DNA of 64,000 nt from an uncultured Roseovarius sp. (GTDB lineage: Bacteria; Pseudomonadota; Alphaproteobacteria; Rhodobacterales; Rhodobacteraceae). The translations under genes were made by a program, and so were the position numbers. The notes beneath the pieces were generated by a model. That model did not search any database and was not told the origin of the DNA. It saw nothing but the letters and a program-made list of their open reading frames with translations. Numbering within the stretch: the stretch's first letter is position 1; each line of letters begins with the position of its first letter. The DNA lies in the NCBI GenBank assembly GCA_947497295.1, contig CANMFU010000001.1:434001-498000 (forward strand), given 5' to 3'. This document shows, in pieces, positions 18,352 through 26,808 of the stretch.

Positions 18352-18383
18352 AGCCTTGCTTCTCGCCTTACCCGACGAAAACC

Positions 18384-18427
18384 TTGCAATGAGTCGATTA
18401 TCAGCCATATACCATCCATACAGATGG
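18384..18427 (+). promoter_or_regulatory. Promoter and RHH-type operator candidate
   Basis: TTGCAA (18384-18389) and CATATA (18406-18411), separated by 16 bases, resemble -35 and -10 elements. Immediately downstream CCATC-N6-GATGG (18412-18427) is an inverted repeat that would overlap the transcript start. The next gene encodes a ribbon-helix-helix protein, so autorepression is plausible but inferred. Confidence 0.4.
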
Positions 18428-18437
18428 AGAATCGATT

Positions 18438-18854
18438 ATGAGCAACGTTAGGCAGCTACGGGACAAGACGCCCGACAGCGAGAAAATCACGATTAACTTG
18501 GGATATGTGGACCTTGGCCGGATCGACCTTCTGGTTCAGGAGGGCTTCTATTCCAACCGCAGCGATTTTATCCGCACCGCGATCCGCAACCAACTGGACA
18601 GTCATGTCGAGGTGGTCGCCAAGTCGATCGAACGCCACACGATGGAACTGGGCTTGCGCGACTACACTGCCGCCGATCTTGAGGCGGTTCAGGCGGCGGG
18701 CGAGGTGCTGCATGTCAAGGTTGTGGGCCTCGCGCGAATTGGGCCGGATGTCACGCCGGAATTGGCGCTGGCGACGATTGCATCCATCACTGTGCTGGGG
18801 GCCTTGCAGGCCAGCCCGGAGATCAAAAAGGCACTGGCAGGGCGCATTATGTAG
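18438..18854 (+). CDS. CopG/Arc-type ribbon-helix-helix regulator
   Basis: A 138-residue protein. Residues about 16-55 form a ribbon-helix-helix: the strand KITINLGYVDLGRID, then LVQEGFYSNRSDFIRTAIRNQL, the classic pattern where a dimer inserts a beta ribbon in the major groove. The C-terminal 60 residues (LHVKVVGLARIGPDVTPELA and on) are not a recognised ligand domain. It lies 29 bases upstream of a PHB-depolymerase-family gene on the same strand, so it probably controls that gene and itself. No toxin partner is adjacent, so an antitoxin role is unlikely. The start is set by the only suitable ATG, 7 bases after AATCG; the RBS is weak (GGAGA). Confidence 0.8.
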   Translation: MSNVRQLRDKTPDSEKITINLGYVDLGRIDLLVQEGFYSNRSDFIRTAIRNQLDSHVEVVAKSIERHTMELGLRDYTAADLEAVQAAGEVLHVKVVGLARIGPDVTPELALATIASITVLGALQASPEIKKALAGRIM

Positions 18855-18883
18855 CGCAGCGCTGCTGTAAAAGGACTGAAAAC

Positions 18884-19957
18884 ATGAAGATATTTAACGT
18901 CAGCGCGATGCGCCCGGCGGCCGGTGACGCACGCTCTGCGCATATGACGGCCGCCAACGATCTGGTGCAACGCACGCTTGCGCAACATGGACTTGCCCCG
19001 CCTCTGGACGGGCAGTTGGCTGGCGCCGACGGCTTGCCGGGAATGGACGGCCTGATGTCGCGCCTGAGAATGCCGCGCGGTACTGGTCCGGGGCAGGACG
19101 TGCAGGTCACTGCGGGCGCCGAATTTCGCAGTGCCGTACACAGCTCTGCCGCCGGATCGCGTAGCTACCGCACCTATGTTCCGTCGACGCTTGCGGGCAG
19201 CGCCAATGGCGTTGTGATGATGCTGCACGGTTGCACACAAACGCCCGAGGATTTCGCCATTGGCACCGGTATGAACGCCTTGGCCGAGGCGCGCGGGCTG
19301 ATCGTGATCTACCCCCATCAGCAGCGGGGTGATAACGCGCAATCGTGCTGGAACTGGTTCAGCCCCGGCGACCAGAAGCGTGGGCGGGGCGAGCCTGAAA
19401 TCCTTGCCGGCATGGCCCGCAGCGCGATCGCCGAATTCGGCGTGCCGGAGGAACGCAGCTTTGTCGCCGGGTTGTCGGCGGGGGCTGCGATGGCGGTGAT
19501 CCTTGGCGCGGTCTACGGCGATGTCTTTGCCGCCGTCGGCGCCCATTCCGGATTGCCGCTTGGGACGGCCAGCGACTTGCCCTCGGCGCTTGCGGCCATG
19601 GCAGGAAGCGGCGCCGAGCCGTCGCTGCACGCACCGCCCGCGCGTAGCATCGTGTTTCACGGCACCAAGGATGCGATCGTGCATCCGGTCAACGGCGACC
19701 GGATCGCGCAACACGCGGTGAACGGCGGCGGCGCCGCGGCCCTTGATACCGAAAACACCGGCACGAAGGCGGGCCGATCCTACCGCCGCCGCATCGTCGG
19801 CGCTGTAAATGACGCGCCGTTTCTGGAGCATTGGACCGTTGAAGGTCTTGGCCATGCGTGGTCGGGCGGGCAGCCGGGTGGCAGCCATACCGACCCGGTT
19901 GGGCCTGACGCGAGCGCCGAGATGATCCGCTTTTTCCTCAATGAAAAGGACCTGTAA
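18884..19957 (+). CDS. PHB-depolymerase-family esterase (alpha/beta hydrolase)
   Basis: A 357-residue alpha/beta hydrolase of the extracellular-type PHB depolymerase catalytic family. The lipase box is GLSAGAAM with nucleophile Ser198; HGCTQTPEDF holds the oxyanion region, and SCWNWFSP supplies the second cysteine of a likely disulfide. Late residues GLGHAWSGG carry the catalytic histidine. No signal peptide is seen at the N-terminus MKIFNVSAMRPAAG, so despite the family name it may act inside the cell on granules, or on other short-chain esters. It follows an RHH regulator and ends 1 base before the second C45 hydrolase gene, suggesting a three-gene unit. Substrate specificity is not proven. 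Confidence 0.85.
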   Translation: MKIFNVSAMRPAAGDARSAHMTAANDLVQRTLAQHGLAPPLDGQLAGADGLPGMDGLMSRLRMPRGTGPGQDVQVTAGAEFRSAVHSSAAGSRSYRTYVPSTLAGSANGVVMMLHGCTQTPEDFAIGTGMNALAEARGLIVIYPHQQRGDNAQSCWNWFSPGDQKRGRGEPEILAGMARSAIAEFGVPEERSFVAGLSAGAAMAVILGAVYGDVFAAVGAHSGLPLGTASDLPSALAAMAGSGAEPSLHAPPARSIVFHGTKDAIVHPVNGDRIAQHAVNGGGAAALDTENTGTKAGRSYRRRIVGAVNDAPFLEHWTVEGLGHAWSGGQPGGSHTDPVGPDASAEMIRFFLNEKDL

Positions 19958-19958
19958 C

Positions 19959-21194
19959 ATGACCGATCTGACACTGACCTTTGATGCCGTATCCGAAGCC
20001 ATCCCCGGCCCGAAATGGGCCGCCCGCTGGCGCCGCTGCTGGCCCGACTATCAGGCGTGGTTCATCGCCAAGGGCGGCGATGACGGCCCGTCTTTGGCGG
20101 CGTGCAAGGCCGCTCTGCGCCGCTACATGCCCGAGCTTTTGCCGACATATGGCCGCCTGACGGCCCTTGCGGGCGGGTCGGACCGGGCTGCTCGGTTCCT
20201 GTCCACATGGTGCCCGCCGACCTATCTGGGCGGTTGCTCGCTGGCGGCTGTCGCGCAGGGGGGCGATGTGCGGCTGGTGCGCAATTACGACCTGTCGCCC
20301 GAATTGAATGAAGGTCTTTTGCTGCGCAGCGAGTGGACCGGGCGGGCAGTGATGGGGATGTCCGAATTCCTATGGGGTCTGTCGGATGGCATCAACCAGG
20401 CTGGTCTGGCCGTGGCCATCGCGTATGGCGGGCGATCTGAGACGGGCGAGGGGTTCGGCATCACCACCATCATCCGGTATGTTTTGGAGACATGCGATAC
20501 CGTGGACGAGGCGCTGGAGGCGCTGCGCCGCGTGCCGTCGCACATGGCCTACAATCTGGTACTGGCCGACGCGTCTGGCCGCATCGAGGGGGTCGAGATG
20601 CTGCCCGGCGGCGGCGCGCGGATCAGCGCGCGGGCGATCGCGACCAACCACCAGAGCGGGCCGGAGCAGGCGAGCAATCCCGGTTTTACGCATACCTACG
20701 AGCGCCGCGCGCATCTGGACCGGATGCGCGCAACGCCGCGCACGCTGAACGCGCAATTTCTGAAAAAGCCTCTATTGCAAGATCGCTATGCCCAAGGGTT
20801 TGGCACGCTGTTCACCGCCGAATATGATCCGGTTGCGCGCAGTTTGGGGCTGACGATATGCGGGGCGCGCTGGGACCAGAGCCTGGAGGCCTTCGCAGAG
20901 GGCCGGCGGGACGTCGATTATGCCGAAACAATCCCGGTTCGCCTTCCGGCGATGGCCGCAAGGGCCGGGGTTTCGGTCCAGCCCGAAGTGCAGCCTTGGG
21001 CGGCAAGTGCCGCTGTGGACGCCGGTTGGATGGCCTGGGCGGCGGTCGACTGGGCCGCTGTGGGCCAAGACTATGCGGCCGGCAGGGGGCGACCTATCCA
21101 CAGTTACCTGCCAAAGCACCACGCGCCCGAAGCCCGCGTGCCGGGCCATATCGCCGCTGCCTGCGCGGCAAACGGCTGTGCTATGCGCCTTTAG
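19959..21194 (+). CDS. C45-family Ntn-hydrolase, second paralogue
   Basis: A 411-residue homologue of the protein at 325-1410. The likely nucleophile is Cys93 in TYLGGCSLA, followed by RNYDLSPELNEG, GLSDGINQAGLAV, VPSHMAYN and ATNHQ. The C-terminus is about 50 residues longer than in the first copy. ATG 19959 is preferred over the in-frame ATG at 19941, because AAGGA lies 9 bases upstream and the earlier start would overlap the esterase gene. It is cotranscribed with the esterase (1-base gap). The two C45 copies sit in different operons, pointing to an old duplication with different substrates rather than recent tandem amplification. Nothing shows what amide it cleaves. Confidence 0.87.
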   Translation: MTDLTLTFDAVSEAIPGPKWAARWRRCWPDYQAWFIAKGGDDGPSLAACKAALRRYMPELLPTYGRLTALAGGSDRAARFLSTWCPPTYLGGCSLAAVAQGGDVRLVRNYDLSPELNEGLLLRSEWTGRAVMGMSEFLWGLSDGINQAGLAVAIAYGGRSETGEGFGITTIIRYVLETCDTVDEALEALRRVPSHMAYNLVLADASGRIEGVEMLPGGGARISARAIATNHQSGPEQASNPGFTHTYERRAHLDRMRATPRTLNAQFLKKPLLQDRYAQGFGTLFTAEYDPVARSLGLTICGARWDQSLEAFAEGRRDVDYAETIPVRLPAMAARAGVSVQPEVQPWAASAAVDAGWMAWAAVDWAAVGQDYAAGRGRPIHSYLPKHHAPEARVPGHIAAACAANGCAMRL

Positions 21195-21199
21195 GCAGG

Positions 21200-22168
21200 T
21201 CAGCCACCGCTCAGCAGCACCGCCTCGACGCGGCGGTTTGCCTCGCGCCCGGCATCATTTGTGTTGGGCGCGGTCGGGGACAGATAGGCAATGCCATCGG
21301 CCTCCAGTTGTGCGGGCGCGACGCCATGCGTGTCGATCAGACGCTGCATGACGGCGCGTGCCCGGCGGCGCGAGAGGGCCAGATTGGGCTCCAGCCCGCC
21401 GACAGTGTCAGTGTGACCCACCAGTGCGATCCGGCGCGCGCTGTCTGCCTTGAGGAACGCGGCCAGCGCGGTCAGGGACGCAAACGGGCCGGGGCCGAGC
21501 GTATCGGCGCCAGTGGCGAAATCCAGATCGCGCAGCACCGCATGGCCTCGCTGCGTCAAGGCTTGCATCAGTGGGGCAGTGGGTGCCGGTATCACTCCGG
21601 GTGGTGCTGCCTTTGGTGCCCCGGTCACGCTGGTGGTTGCACTAGGCGGCGCGATGCGGGTGATCTGAATATAGGTGTCAGCGCCCGACCGGCTGATCAG
21701 CAGAGTCACAAAGGCGTCCGTCTCTGCTTCGTCCAGTGGCTTGCGCGCTGAGATATAGTGATAGTCGAACAGATCGACGAACATTTCCGGCGGCGGCAGC
21801 ACCGTCAGATTAAAGCGGAAATCAAAACCACCGCAGGCCGCCGAGGCGCAGCGATATACCGTGCTGTATCCGGCGGCCTCCAGCTGCGCCTCCAGCTTGT
21901 TTGTCAATTGCAGCGTTGTGACCGGCGCACCGGCCACGCGCCACGACTGCCGCGTTACACGCCCCACAGCGTCCTGCGTTGGCTGCGCGCCGCCCGCCCA
22001 CGGGCCTGTCGGCACCGCATGACCGCCTGCCTGCTCGACCAATTCGCGGGTCAGCGTGGCGCCACCCGGAAGCGACAGTTCCTGAGCTGATAATGTACCG
22101 GCAAAGCCTGCCAGCAGACACGCCAGCATCACCGCTCCGCGGCGTCTGCCACAGGGCCGGGCGGTCAT
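21200..22168 (-). CDS. OmpA-family protein with DUF4892-like N-terminal domain
   Basis: A 322-residue exported protein: signal peptide (AVMLACLLAGFAGTLSAQ), then a domain resembling DUF4892 with two cysteines in YRCASAACGGFDF, a Pro-rich linker near 185-205, and a C-terminal OmpA/MotB peptidoglycan-binding domain with GHTDTVGGLEPNLALSRRRA and NRRVE. OmpA-like domains bind diaminopimelate in the cell wall, so the protein probably sits in the periplasm or outer membrane. It is the last gene of a minus-strand unit, overlapping the acetyltransferase gene by 4 bases, and ends 5 bases from the convergent C45 gene. The function of the N-terminal domain is unknown. Confidence 0.85.
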   Translation of the reverse strand: MTARPCGRRRGAVMLACLLAGFAGTLSAQELSLPGGATLTRELVEQAGGHAVPTGPWAGGAQPTQDAVGRVTRQSWRVAGAPVTTLQLTNKLEAQLEAAGYSTVYRCASAACGGFDFRFNLTVLPPPEMFVDLFDYHYISARKPLDEAETDAFVTLLISRSGADTYIQITRIAPPSATTSVTGAPKAAPPGVIPAPTAPLMQALTQRGHAVLRDLDFATGADTLGPGPFASLTALAAFLKADSARRIALVGHTDTVGGLEPNLALSRRRARAVMQRLIDTHGVAPAQLEADGIAYLSPTAPNTNDAGREANRRVEAVLLSGG

Positions 22169-22905
22169 GTGCCTTGTCCCGCCTGAGGGTGTTGGCGATA
22201 ATGATAGCGCCCGACCGGATGCATTCCCATCGACGCATAAAGCGCATTTGCGGCAGTGTTTGCCTGGGTGCAGACTACCGCCAGATGCCGCGCGCCCAAG
22301 GGCGCCGCCCAGCGGGCCGATTCCAGCATCAACGCGCGGGCCACGCCCTGCCTGCGGTATCCAGCCAACACTTCCAGCGCGTGAACCATCGCCGTGCCCT
22401 CGTGAGTCGGGACAAACGCTGTGGCTGCCGCGTGCCCGTGCTTGCGCCCCATAAGCGCCGTCTTGGCCCCGGATGCGCGGTGCATTACGTCGACGCGCGC
22501 GGCGCCGATCCCGCCGCCTGCCCAGATTTCGCGCTGGATCGCCAGCGGCTCCCAGATGTGGAAGCTGGCAGTCGGCTCGGGCGTGTCCATGGCCAGCTTG
22601 TCCAATGGTGCGGCATACATCATCACGGGGTCAATCACCTCGTAGCCGGCCTGCGCCAGCAGCGCGTCAAGGTGTGCATCGCCTTCGCGGATCATGAAAC
22701 AGGGCCGCTGATTCATGGCGCGCATAGCGGTCTCAGCGCGCGCCAGATCAGCCTCTGTCGCCGGGCCTTGAACGGTTGCCGCCGAAGCACGTTTGCCGCC
22801 GCCACGACCGTCCCGCAGCAGCCATGGCCCCACCGTATGATGGGCATGTGCAGGCCATGTCGCCTCCAGCGCGCCATGCAGCGTGCGCGCATCTGGAAGC
22901 GTCAT
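22165..22905 (-). CDS. GNAT-family N-acetyltransferase
   Basis: A 246-residue acetyltransferase with a single clear GNAT core in the C-terminal half: the acetyl-CoA loop is LAGYRRQGVARALMLES, followed by TQANTAANALYASMGMHPV, the usual substrate-side helix and strand. The N-terminal half is a degenerate second GNAT-like fold. It overlaps its neighbours by 4 bases on each side (ATGA type), making a tight minus-strand unit with the molybdopterin-domain gene upstream and the OmpA-like gene downstream. The acceptor (amino acid, aminoglycoside, protein N-terminus) is not evident. Confidence 0.85.
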   Translation of the reverse strand: MTLPDARTLHGALEATWPAHAHHTVGPWLLRDGRGGGKRASAATVQGPATEADLARAETAMRAMNQRPCFMIREGDAHLDALLAQAGYEVIDPVMMYAAPLDKLAMDTPEPTASFHIWEPLAIQREIWAGGGIGAARVDVMHRASGAKTALMGRKHGHAAATAFVPTHEGTAMVHALEVLAGYRRQGVARALMLESARWAAPLGARHLAVVCTQANTAANALYASMGMHPVGRYHYRQHPQAGQGT

Positions 22906-23621
22906 GCAAACCGCTCCGCCAGATCGGCCATGGCGGCGTCCAGCGCGACCTGATCCTGCCCGCGCGCGACCACGTTAGCGCCATACAGACCGTTGCGCTG
23001 AAACGGGTAAGAGCCAAAGCTGAGCTGCGGATAGAGCGCCGCCACTTCGCCCAGAGGCCCGGCAATATCGCCCTCGGCGCGCAGAATATCCATGCTGCGC
23101 GAGATCAAGGGCGCGCCTCCGGTCAGGCCGGGCAGCACCGAGGCGACCATGGCCTCGAATATCTTCGGCACGCCGGCCATCACATGCACATTACCGATGA
23201 TGAAACCGGGTGCGGCGCTGACCGGATTCTCGATCAGCGCGGCGCCCTCGGGGATGCGCGCCATGCGCAGCCTCGCGGCGTTCAGCTCGGTCCCGGACCG
23301 TTCGTAATGGGCCGCGAGGATCGCGCGCGCATCCTCGCGCACGCCAATTGACGCGCCAAATGCGCGCGCGACGGCATCCGCAGTGATGTCGTCATGCGTC
23401 GGCCCGATACCGCCAGAGGTGAACACATACGTGTGCGCCGCGCTCAACCCCTGCACCGCCTCGACAATTGCGCCCGCATCATCGCGCACCACGCGCGCCT
23501 CGGTCAGAGTAATGCCCGCAGCGGTCAACGCACAGGCCAGATGGTGGGTGTTACTGTCACGCGTGCGCCCAGACAGGATCTCGTCGCCGATCACCAGCAT
23601 GGCGGCGGTAGGGTTCGACAT
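22902..23621 (-). CDS. Molybdopterin-binding domain protein (CinA N-terminal-like)
   Basis: A 239-residue protein with the MoCF/MoaB fold: AAMLVIGDEILSGRTRDSN at the start, TSGGIGPTHDDIT in the nucleotide-binding loop and VHVMAGVPKIFEAM later. It corresponds to the CinA N-terminal domain (pyrophosphatase/COG1058) without the C-terminal nicotinamide-nucleotide amidase domain. The ATG at 23621 is chosen because AAGGAG lies 6 bases upstream; an in-frame ATG at 23669 would cross the sfsA start. It is divergent from sfsA with 46 bases between start codons. Relatives may hydrolyse ADP-ribose or NAD derivatives, so a role in NAD repair is plausible but unproven. Confidence 0.85.
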   Translation of the reverse strand: MSNPTAAMLVIGDEILSGRTRDSNTHHLACALTAAGITLTEARVVRDDAGAIVEAVQGLSAAHTYVFTSGGIGPTHDDITADAVARAFGASIGVREDARAILAAHYERSGTELNAARLRMARIPEGAALIENPVSAAPGFIIGNVHVMAGVPKIFEAMVASVLPGLTGGAPLISRSMDILRAEGDIAGPLGEVAALYPQLSFGSYPFQRNGLYGANVVARGQDQVALDAAMADLAERFA

Positions 23622-23667
23622 GGTGTGCTCCTTGATCGGCTCTGCCCTTGGGTATAGGGCCGTGCCC

Positions 23668-24369
23668 ATGCGGTTTCAAACCCCTCTTGAGCCCGGCGTG
23701 CTGATCCGTCGGTACAAACGCTTCCTTGCGGATGTCCAGCTGCCCGGCGGCCAGGAGGTCGTGGCCCATTGTGCCAATCCCGGCCGCATGACCGGTCTGG
23801 CCGAGCCGGGGATGCGCATCTGGGTCGAACAGAACAACGACCCGAAGAAAAAGCTGCGCTTCGCTTGGCGCCTGACCGAGCTGCCGGGCGGGCATTTCGC
23901 CTGCGTCGATACAGCGGCCGCCAACCGCGTGGTCGGCGAGGCGCTCAGAGCAGAGCAAATCCCCGGCCTCACCGGCTATGACAGCATCCTGCCGGAGCAG
24001 CGCTACGGCGAGAAAAGCCGCGTTGATTTCCTGCTGCGCAGCTCCAACCGCCCGGATGCCTATGTCGAGGTGAAATCCGTCACCCTGCGCCGCCACGCCG
24101 ATCTGGCCGAATTCCCCGACAGCCGTACCGAACGCGGCGCCCGCCACCTGTTTGAGCTTGCCGAAAAGGCGCGCAACGGCCAACGCGCCGTTCTTCTCTA
24201 CCTTGTCCAACGTGGCGATTGCAGCCGCGTGACCTGCGCCGCCGATATCGATCCAGACTACGCCGCCGCGCTTGCAGATGCCCGCAAAGCTGGTGTCGAA
24301 ATCATGGCTCACGTATCATTGATAACACAATCGCAGATCATCCTCGGCCCCGCGGTACCCCATTTTTAA
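23668..24369 (+). CDS. sfsA: Sugar fermentation stimulation protein homologue SfsA
   Basis: A 233-residue SfsA-family protein. Recognisable blocks are RRYKRFLADVQL, AHCANPGRMTGL, EQRYGEKSRVDFLL and VEVKSVTL, the last resembling a PD-(D/E)xK nuclease-like core that binds DNA nonspecifically in E. coli. The ATG at 23668 matches the usual family N-terminus; the open frame extends upstream but overlaps the divergent gene. It lies 101 bases upstream of map on the same strand, a pairing often seen in alphaproteobacteria. The biological role is poorly defined even in well-studied species. Confidence 0.93.
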   Translation: MRFQTPLEPGVLIRRYKRFLADVQLPGGQEVVAHCANPGRMTGLAEPGMRIWVEQNNDPKKKLRFAWRLTELPGGHFACVDTAAANRVVGEALRAEQIPGLTGYDSILPEQRYGEKSRVDFLLRSSNRPDAYVEVKSVTLRRHADLAEFPDSRTERGARHLFELAEKARNGQRAVLLYLVQRGDCSRVTCAADIDPDYAAALADARKAGVEIMAHVSLITQSQIILGPAVPHF

Positions 24370-24380
24370 GGGGCCGGGCC

Positions 24381-24405
24381 ATCTTTCATCTTTGCAAAAA
24401 TACTT
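24381..24405 (-). repeat. Intergenic 3-prime-end motif, variant copy
   Basis: Read on the minus strand this is AAGTATTTTTGCAAAGATG plus GAAAG-rich sequence, a looser relative of the motif at 25394, 41413 and 45464. It lies 12 bases after the sfsA stop codon. The shared core is TATTTTT-N-C-AA followed by an A/G-rich tail. Confidence 0.4.
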
Positions 24406-24470
24406 AAATACAGCGCCGCGGCACGCGCAGCGGTCTGGCCCTTCTCGCGCGGGCGCAGTAAGGAGACCCC

Positions 24471-25349
24471 ATGACACCAAAGATGAGGCCAGACGTGAAA
24501 GACGAGCATCGCGGACGCACCACACGGGACGGAATTCGCATCCATGAGGCTGCGGATTTTGTCGGCATGCACAAGGCCGGCGCGCTGGCCGCGCAAATCT
24601 TGGATGACATCGCGCCCCATGTTAGCGTGGGCCAGTCAACCGAGGCGCTGGATGCGATGATCGAGGGTATGGTTAACGATGCCGGCGCGACCTCGGCCAC
24701 GATCGGCTACAAGGGCTACCGCCACGCCAGTTGCATCAGCGTTAACCATGTTGTCTGCCATGGCATCCCCGGTGGCAAAATTCCAAAATGGAAAAACGAC
24801 ACTCACACGCGCCCCGATGACAGCCTGAAAGAGGGCGATATTCTGAACATCGACGTCACGGTGATCGTCGATGGCTGGTTTGGCGACACCAGCCGGATGT
24901 ATGTCGCGGGCAAGCCCAAAGCCTATGCCGAGAGGCTGATGCAAGTCACGCATGACGCGCTGATGATCGGGATCGAGGCGGTAAAGCCGGGCAACACCTT
25001 TGGCGATATCGGCCATGCGATTCAGGCCTATGCCGAGGCGCATCAGACATCGGTCGTGCGCGATTTCTGTGGTCACGGGCTGGGCCGGGTGTTCCACGCG
25101 CCGCCCAACGTGCTGCATTTCGGGCGGGCCGGATCGGGGGCAGTGCTGGAAGAAGGCATGTTCTTCACCATCGAGCCGATGATCAATCTGGGTCGCGCTG
25201 AAACCAAGGTTCTGTCTGACGACTGGACGGCCGTTACACGCGACAAATCGCTGTCGGCACAGTTCGAACACTCCATCGGTGTGACGGCGACAGGGGCCGA
25301 GATTTTCACCTTGTCGCCTGGCGGGCTGTTTCACCCCACCTACGGCTGA
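24471..25349 (+). CDS. map: Methionine aminopeptidase, type I
   Basis: A 292-residue metallopeptidase that removes the initiator methionine from new proteins. Metal ligands are visible in order: two Asp in LNIDVTVIVDGWFGDTSRM, His in CGHGLGRVFH, Glu in FFTIEPMI and Glu in AQFEHSIGV. There is an N-terminal extension of about 35 residues (DVKDEHRGRTTRDG) before the catalytic domain, common in Rhodobacteraceae. AAGGAG sits about 6 bases before the ATG. It is downstream of sfsA and convergent with the HI0933-family gene. It is essential in most bacteria when present as the only copy. Confidence 0.95.
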   Translation: MTPKMRPDVKDEHRGRTTRDGIRIHEAADFVGMHKAGALAAQILDDIAPHVSVGQSTEALDAMIEGMVNDAGATSATIGYKGYRHASCISVNHVVCHGIPGGKIPKWKNDTHTRPDDSLKEGDILNIDVTVIVDGWFGDTSRMYVAGKPKAYAERLMQVTHDALMIGIEAVKPGNTFGDIGHAIQAYAEAHQTSVVRDFCGHGLGRVFHAPPNVLHFGRAGSGAVLEEGMFFTIEPMINLGRAETKVLSDDWTAVTRDKSLSAQFEHSIGVTATGAEIFTLSPGGLFHPTYG

Positions 25350-25364
25350 CGCCGCACGGTGGGC

Positions 25365-25383
25365 GATTTTTCTGCGAAAAATC
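25365..25383. terminator. AT-rich hairpin after map
   Basis: GATTTTTC (25365-25372) and GAAAAATC (25376-25383) form a perfect 8-base stem around TGC, 16 bases after the map stop. It is AT-rich and lacks a GC-rich base, so it could be a weak terminator or processing hairpin between convergent genes. Confidence 0.35.
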
Positions 25384-25393
25384 AAAAGAAGAA

Positions 25394-25416
25394 TGGGTAT
25401 TTAGACCAAGAAGAAG
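25394..25416 (+). repeat. Intergenic 3-prime-end motif
   Basis: The sequence begins TGGGTATTTAGACCAAG and ends AAGAAG, 45 bases after the map stop. TGG and CCA can pair around the TATTT loop. Near copies lie at 41413-41441 (minus strand) and 45464-45492. Confidence 0.6.
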
Positions 25417-25427
25417 CATGGGTGGCG

Positions 25428-26627
25428 TCAGGTGGCCTGTGCTGTTTTCCCGGCAATGGCGCGTCCTGCGGCGATGCCCGAAGCCCAGGCCCATTGGAAA
25501 TTGTAGCCCCCCAGCCAGCCCGTCACGTCCAGCGCTTCGCCAATCACATAAAGGCCGGGTTGCGTGCGTGCCTCCATGGTTTTGGAACTGACGCCGCTGG
25601 TGTCGATGCCACCCAGCGTGACCTCGGCGGTGCGGTAGCCTTCGGTGCCGCCGGGAGTGAGCTGCCAGTTTGACAGGGTCGTGCAAAGCTGTGTCAGCGC
25701 CGCGTCGCTTTGATCCGCCAGATTGCCACCCAGTGCCAGCCCGGTTTGATCTGGCAGGGCGGCGATCAGCCGCGCTGGCAGGTGGCGGGCCAGTTCGGTC
25801 GTCAGATTGTGCCGCCCGGCCCTAGCGCGCTGGGTGCGCAGGGTGTCCAGCAACGTGCCGTCCGGGTCGAGGTTGACGGTAATCGGCCTGCCTTCCTGCC
25901 AGTAGGACGAGATTTGCAGCATCGCTGGGCCGGACAATCCGCGATGGGTGAACAGCATTGCTTCATCGAAGCTGGTCGCCCCGGCCTGTGCCCGAACGGG
26001 AAGTGCAACACCTGCCAGATCGGCAAAGCGGCCCTCGGGAAAGGTGAAGGGCACAAGGCCAGCGCGGGTTTCCGTGACTGCCAGACCGAATTGGCGCGCG
26101 ATATCATAGGCAAGGCCGGTCGCGCCCATCTTGGGGATGGATTTACCGCCCGTGGCCAGTACCACGTTGCGCGCGGTAACAGTGCGGCGCGCGCCCTCGG
26201 CCTCCAGCACGGCGTGAAACATGTGGCCGTCATGGCTGAGGTCCGACAGGCTGGTGTGCAACCACAGATCGGCGCCCGCGCGTGCCATTTCGCTGCGCAG
26301 CATTGCGACGATATCCTTGGCCGAATTGTCGCAAAATAACTGTCCCAGCGTTTTTTCATGCCATGCGATACCATGCGCCTCGACCAGAGCGATGAAATCC
26401 CATTGCGTATAACGCCCCAGCGCGGATTTGCAGAAATGCGGATTGGCGGACAGGAAATTGTCGGGCGCGGTGTAAAGATTGGTGAAATTACAGCGCCCAC
26501 CCCCCGAAATGCGGATTTTTTCGCCCGGCGCCTTGGCGTGGTCGATCACCAGCGTGCGACCGCCGGCATGCGCCGCGCACATCATGCCGGCAGCCCCGGC
26601 GCCCAGAATTAGCGTGTCGATCTGCAT
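25428..26627 (-). CDS. HI0933/YhiN-family FAD-dependent oxidoreductase
   Basis: A 399-residue flavoprotein of the HI0933 (aminoacetone-oxidase-like) family. The FAD site is LILGAGAAGMMCAAHAG, followed by the family signature KIRISGGGRCNFTN. Later, VLATGGKSIPKMGATG and the C-terminal GYNFQWAWASG are typical. The length fits the family (about 390-410). It is divergent from ftsW with 181 bases between them, and convergent with map. The reaction remains poorly known; reported activities in the family are on small amino-ketones, so a metabolic rather than cell-division role is likely despite its position beside ftsW. Confidence 0.9.
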   Translation of the reverse strand: MQIDTLILGAGAAGMMCAAHAGGRTLVIDHAKAPGEKIRISGGGRCNFTNLYTAPDNFLSANPHFCKSALGRYTQWDFIALVEAHGIAWHEKTLGQLFCDNSAKDIVAMLRSEMARAGADLWLHTSLSDLSHDGHMFHAVLEAEGARRTVTARNVVLATGGKSIPKMGATGLAYDIARQFGLAVTETRAGLVPFTFPEGRFADLAGVALPVRAQAGATSFDEAMLFTHRGLSGPAMLQISSYWQEGRPITVNLDPDGTLLDTLRTQRARAGRHNLTTELARHLPARLIAALPDQTGLALGGNLADQSDAALTQLCTTLSNWQLTPGGTEGYRTAEVTLGGIDTSGVSSKTMEARTQPGLYVIGEALDVTGWLGGYNFQWAWASGIAAGRAIAGKTAQAT

Positions 26628-26808
26628 GGATCACGCCCTGCCCGAAGCGGCGCGCGCGGTCAAGCGCGACTGTGGTAGGGTAAGGTGATGCGGGCAAAAG
26701 CTGCGCTGCGCCCGTGCCTGAGTGCTTTCCACACTGTCAAATTACTGCTAAGGTGTTCGGATAGACCCCGAAAAGGGGCAATGTTCTGAGGCGAAAACGG
26801 CGGGTGTC

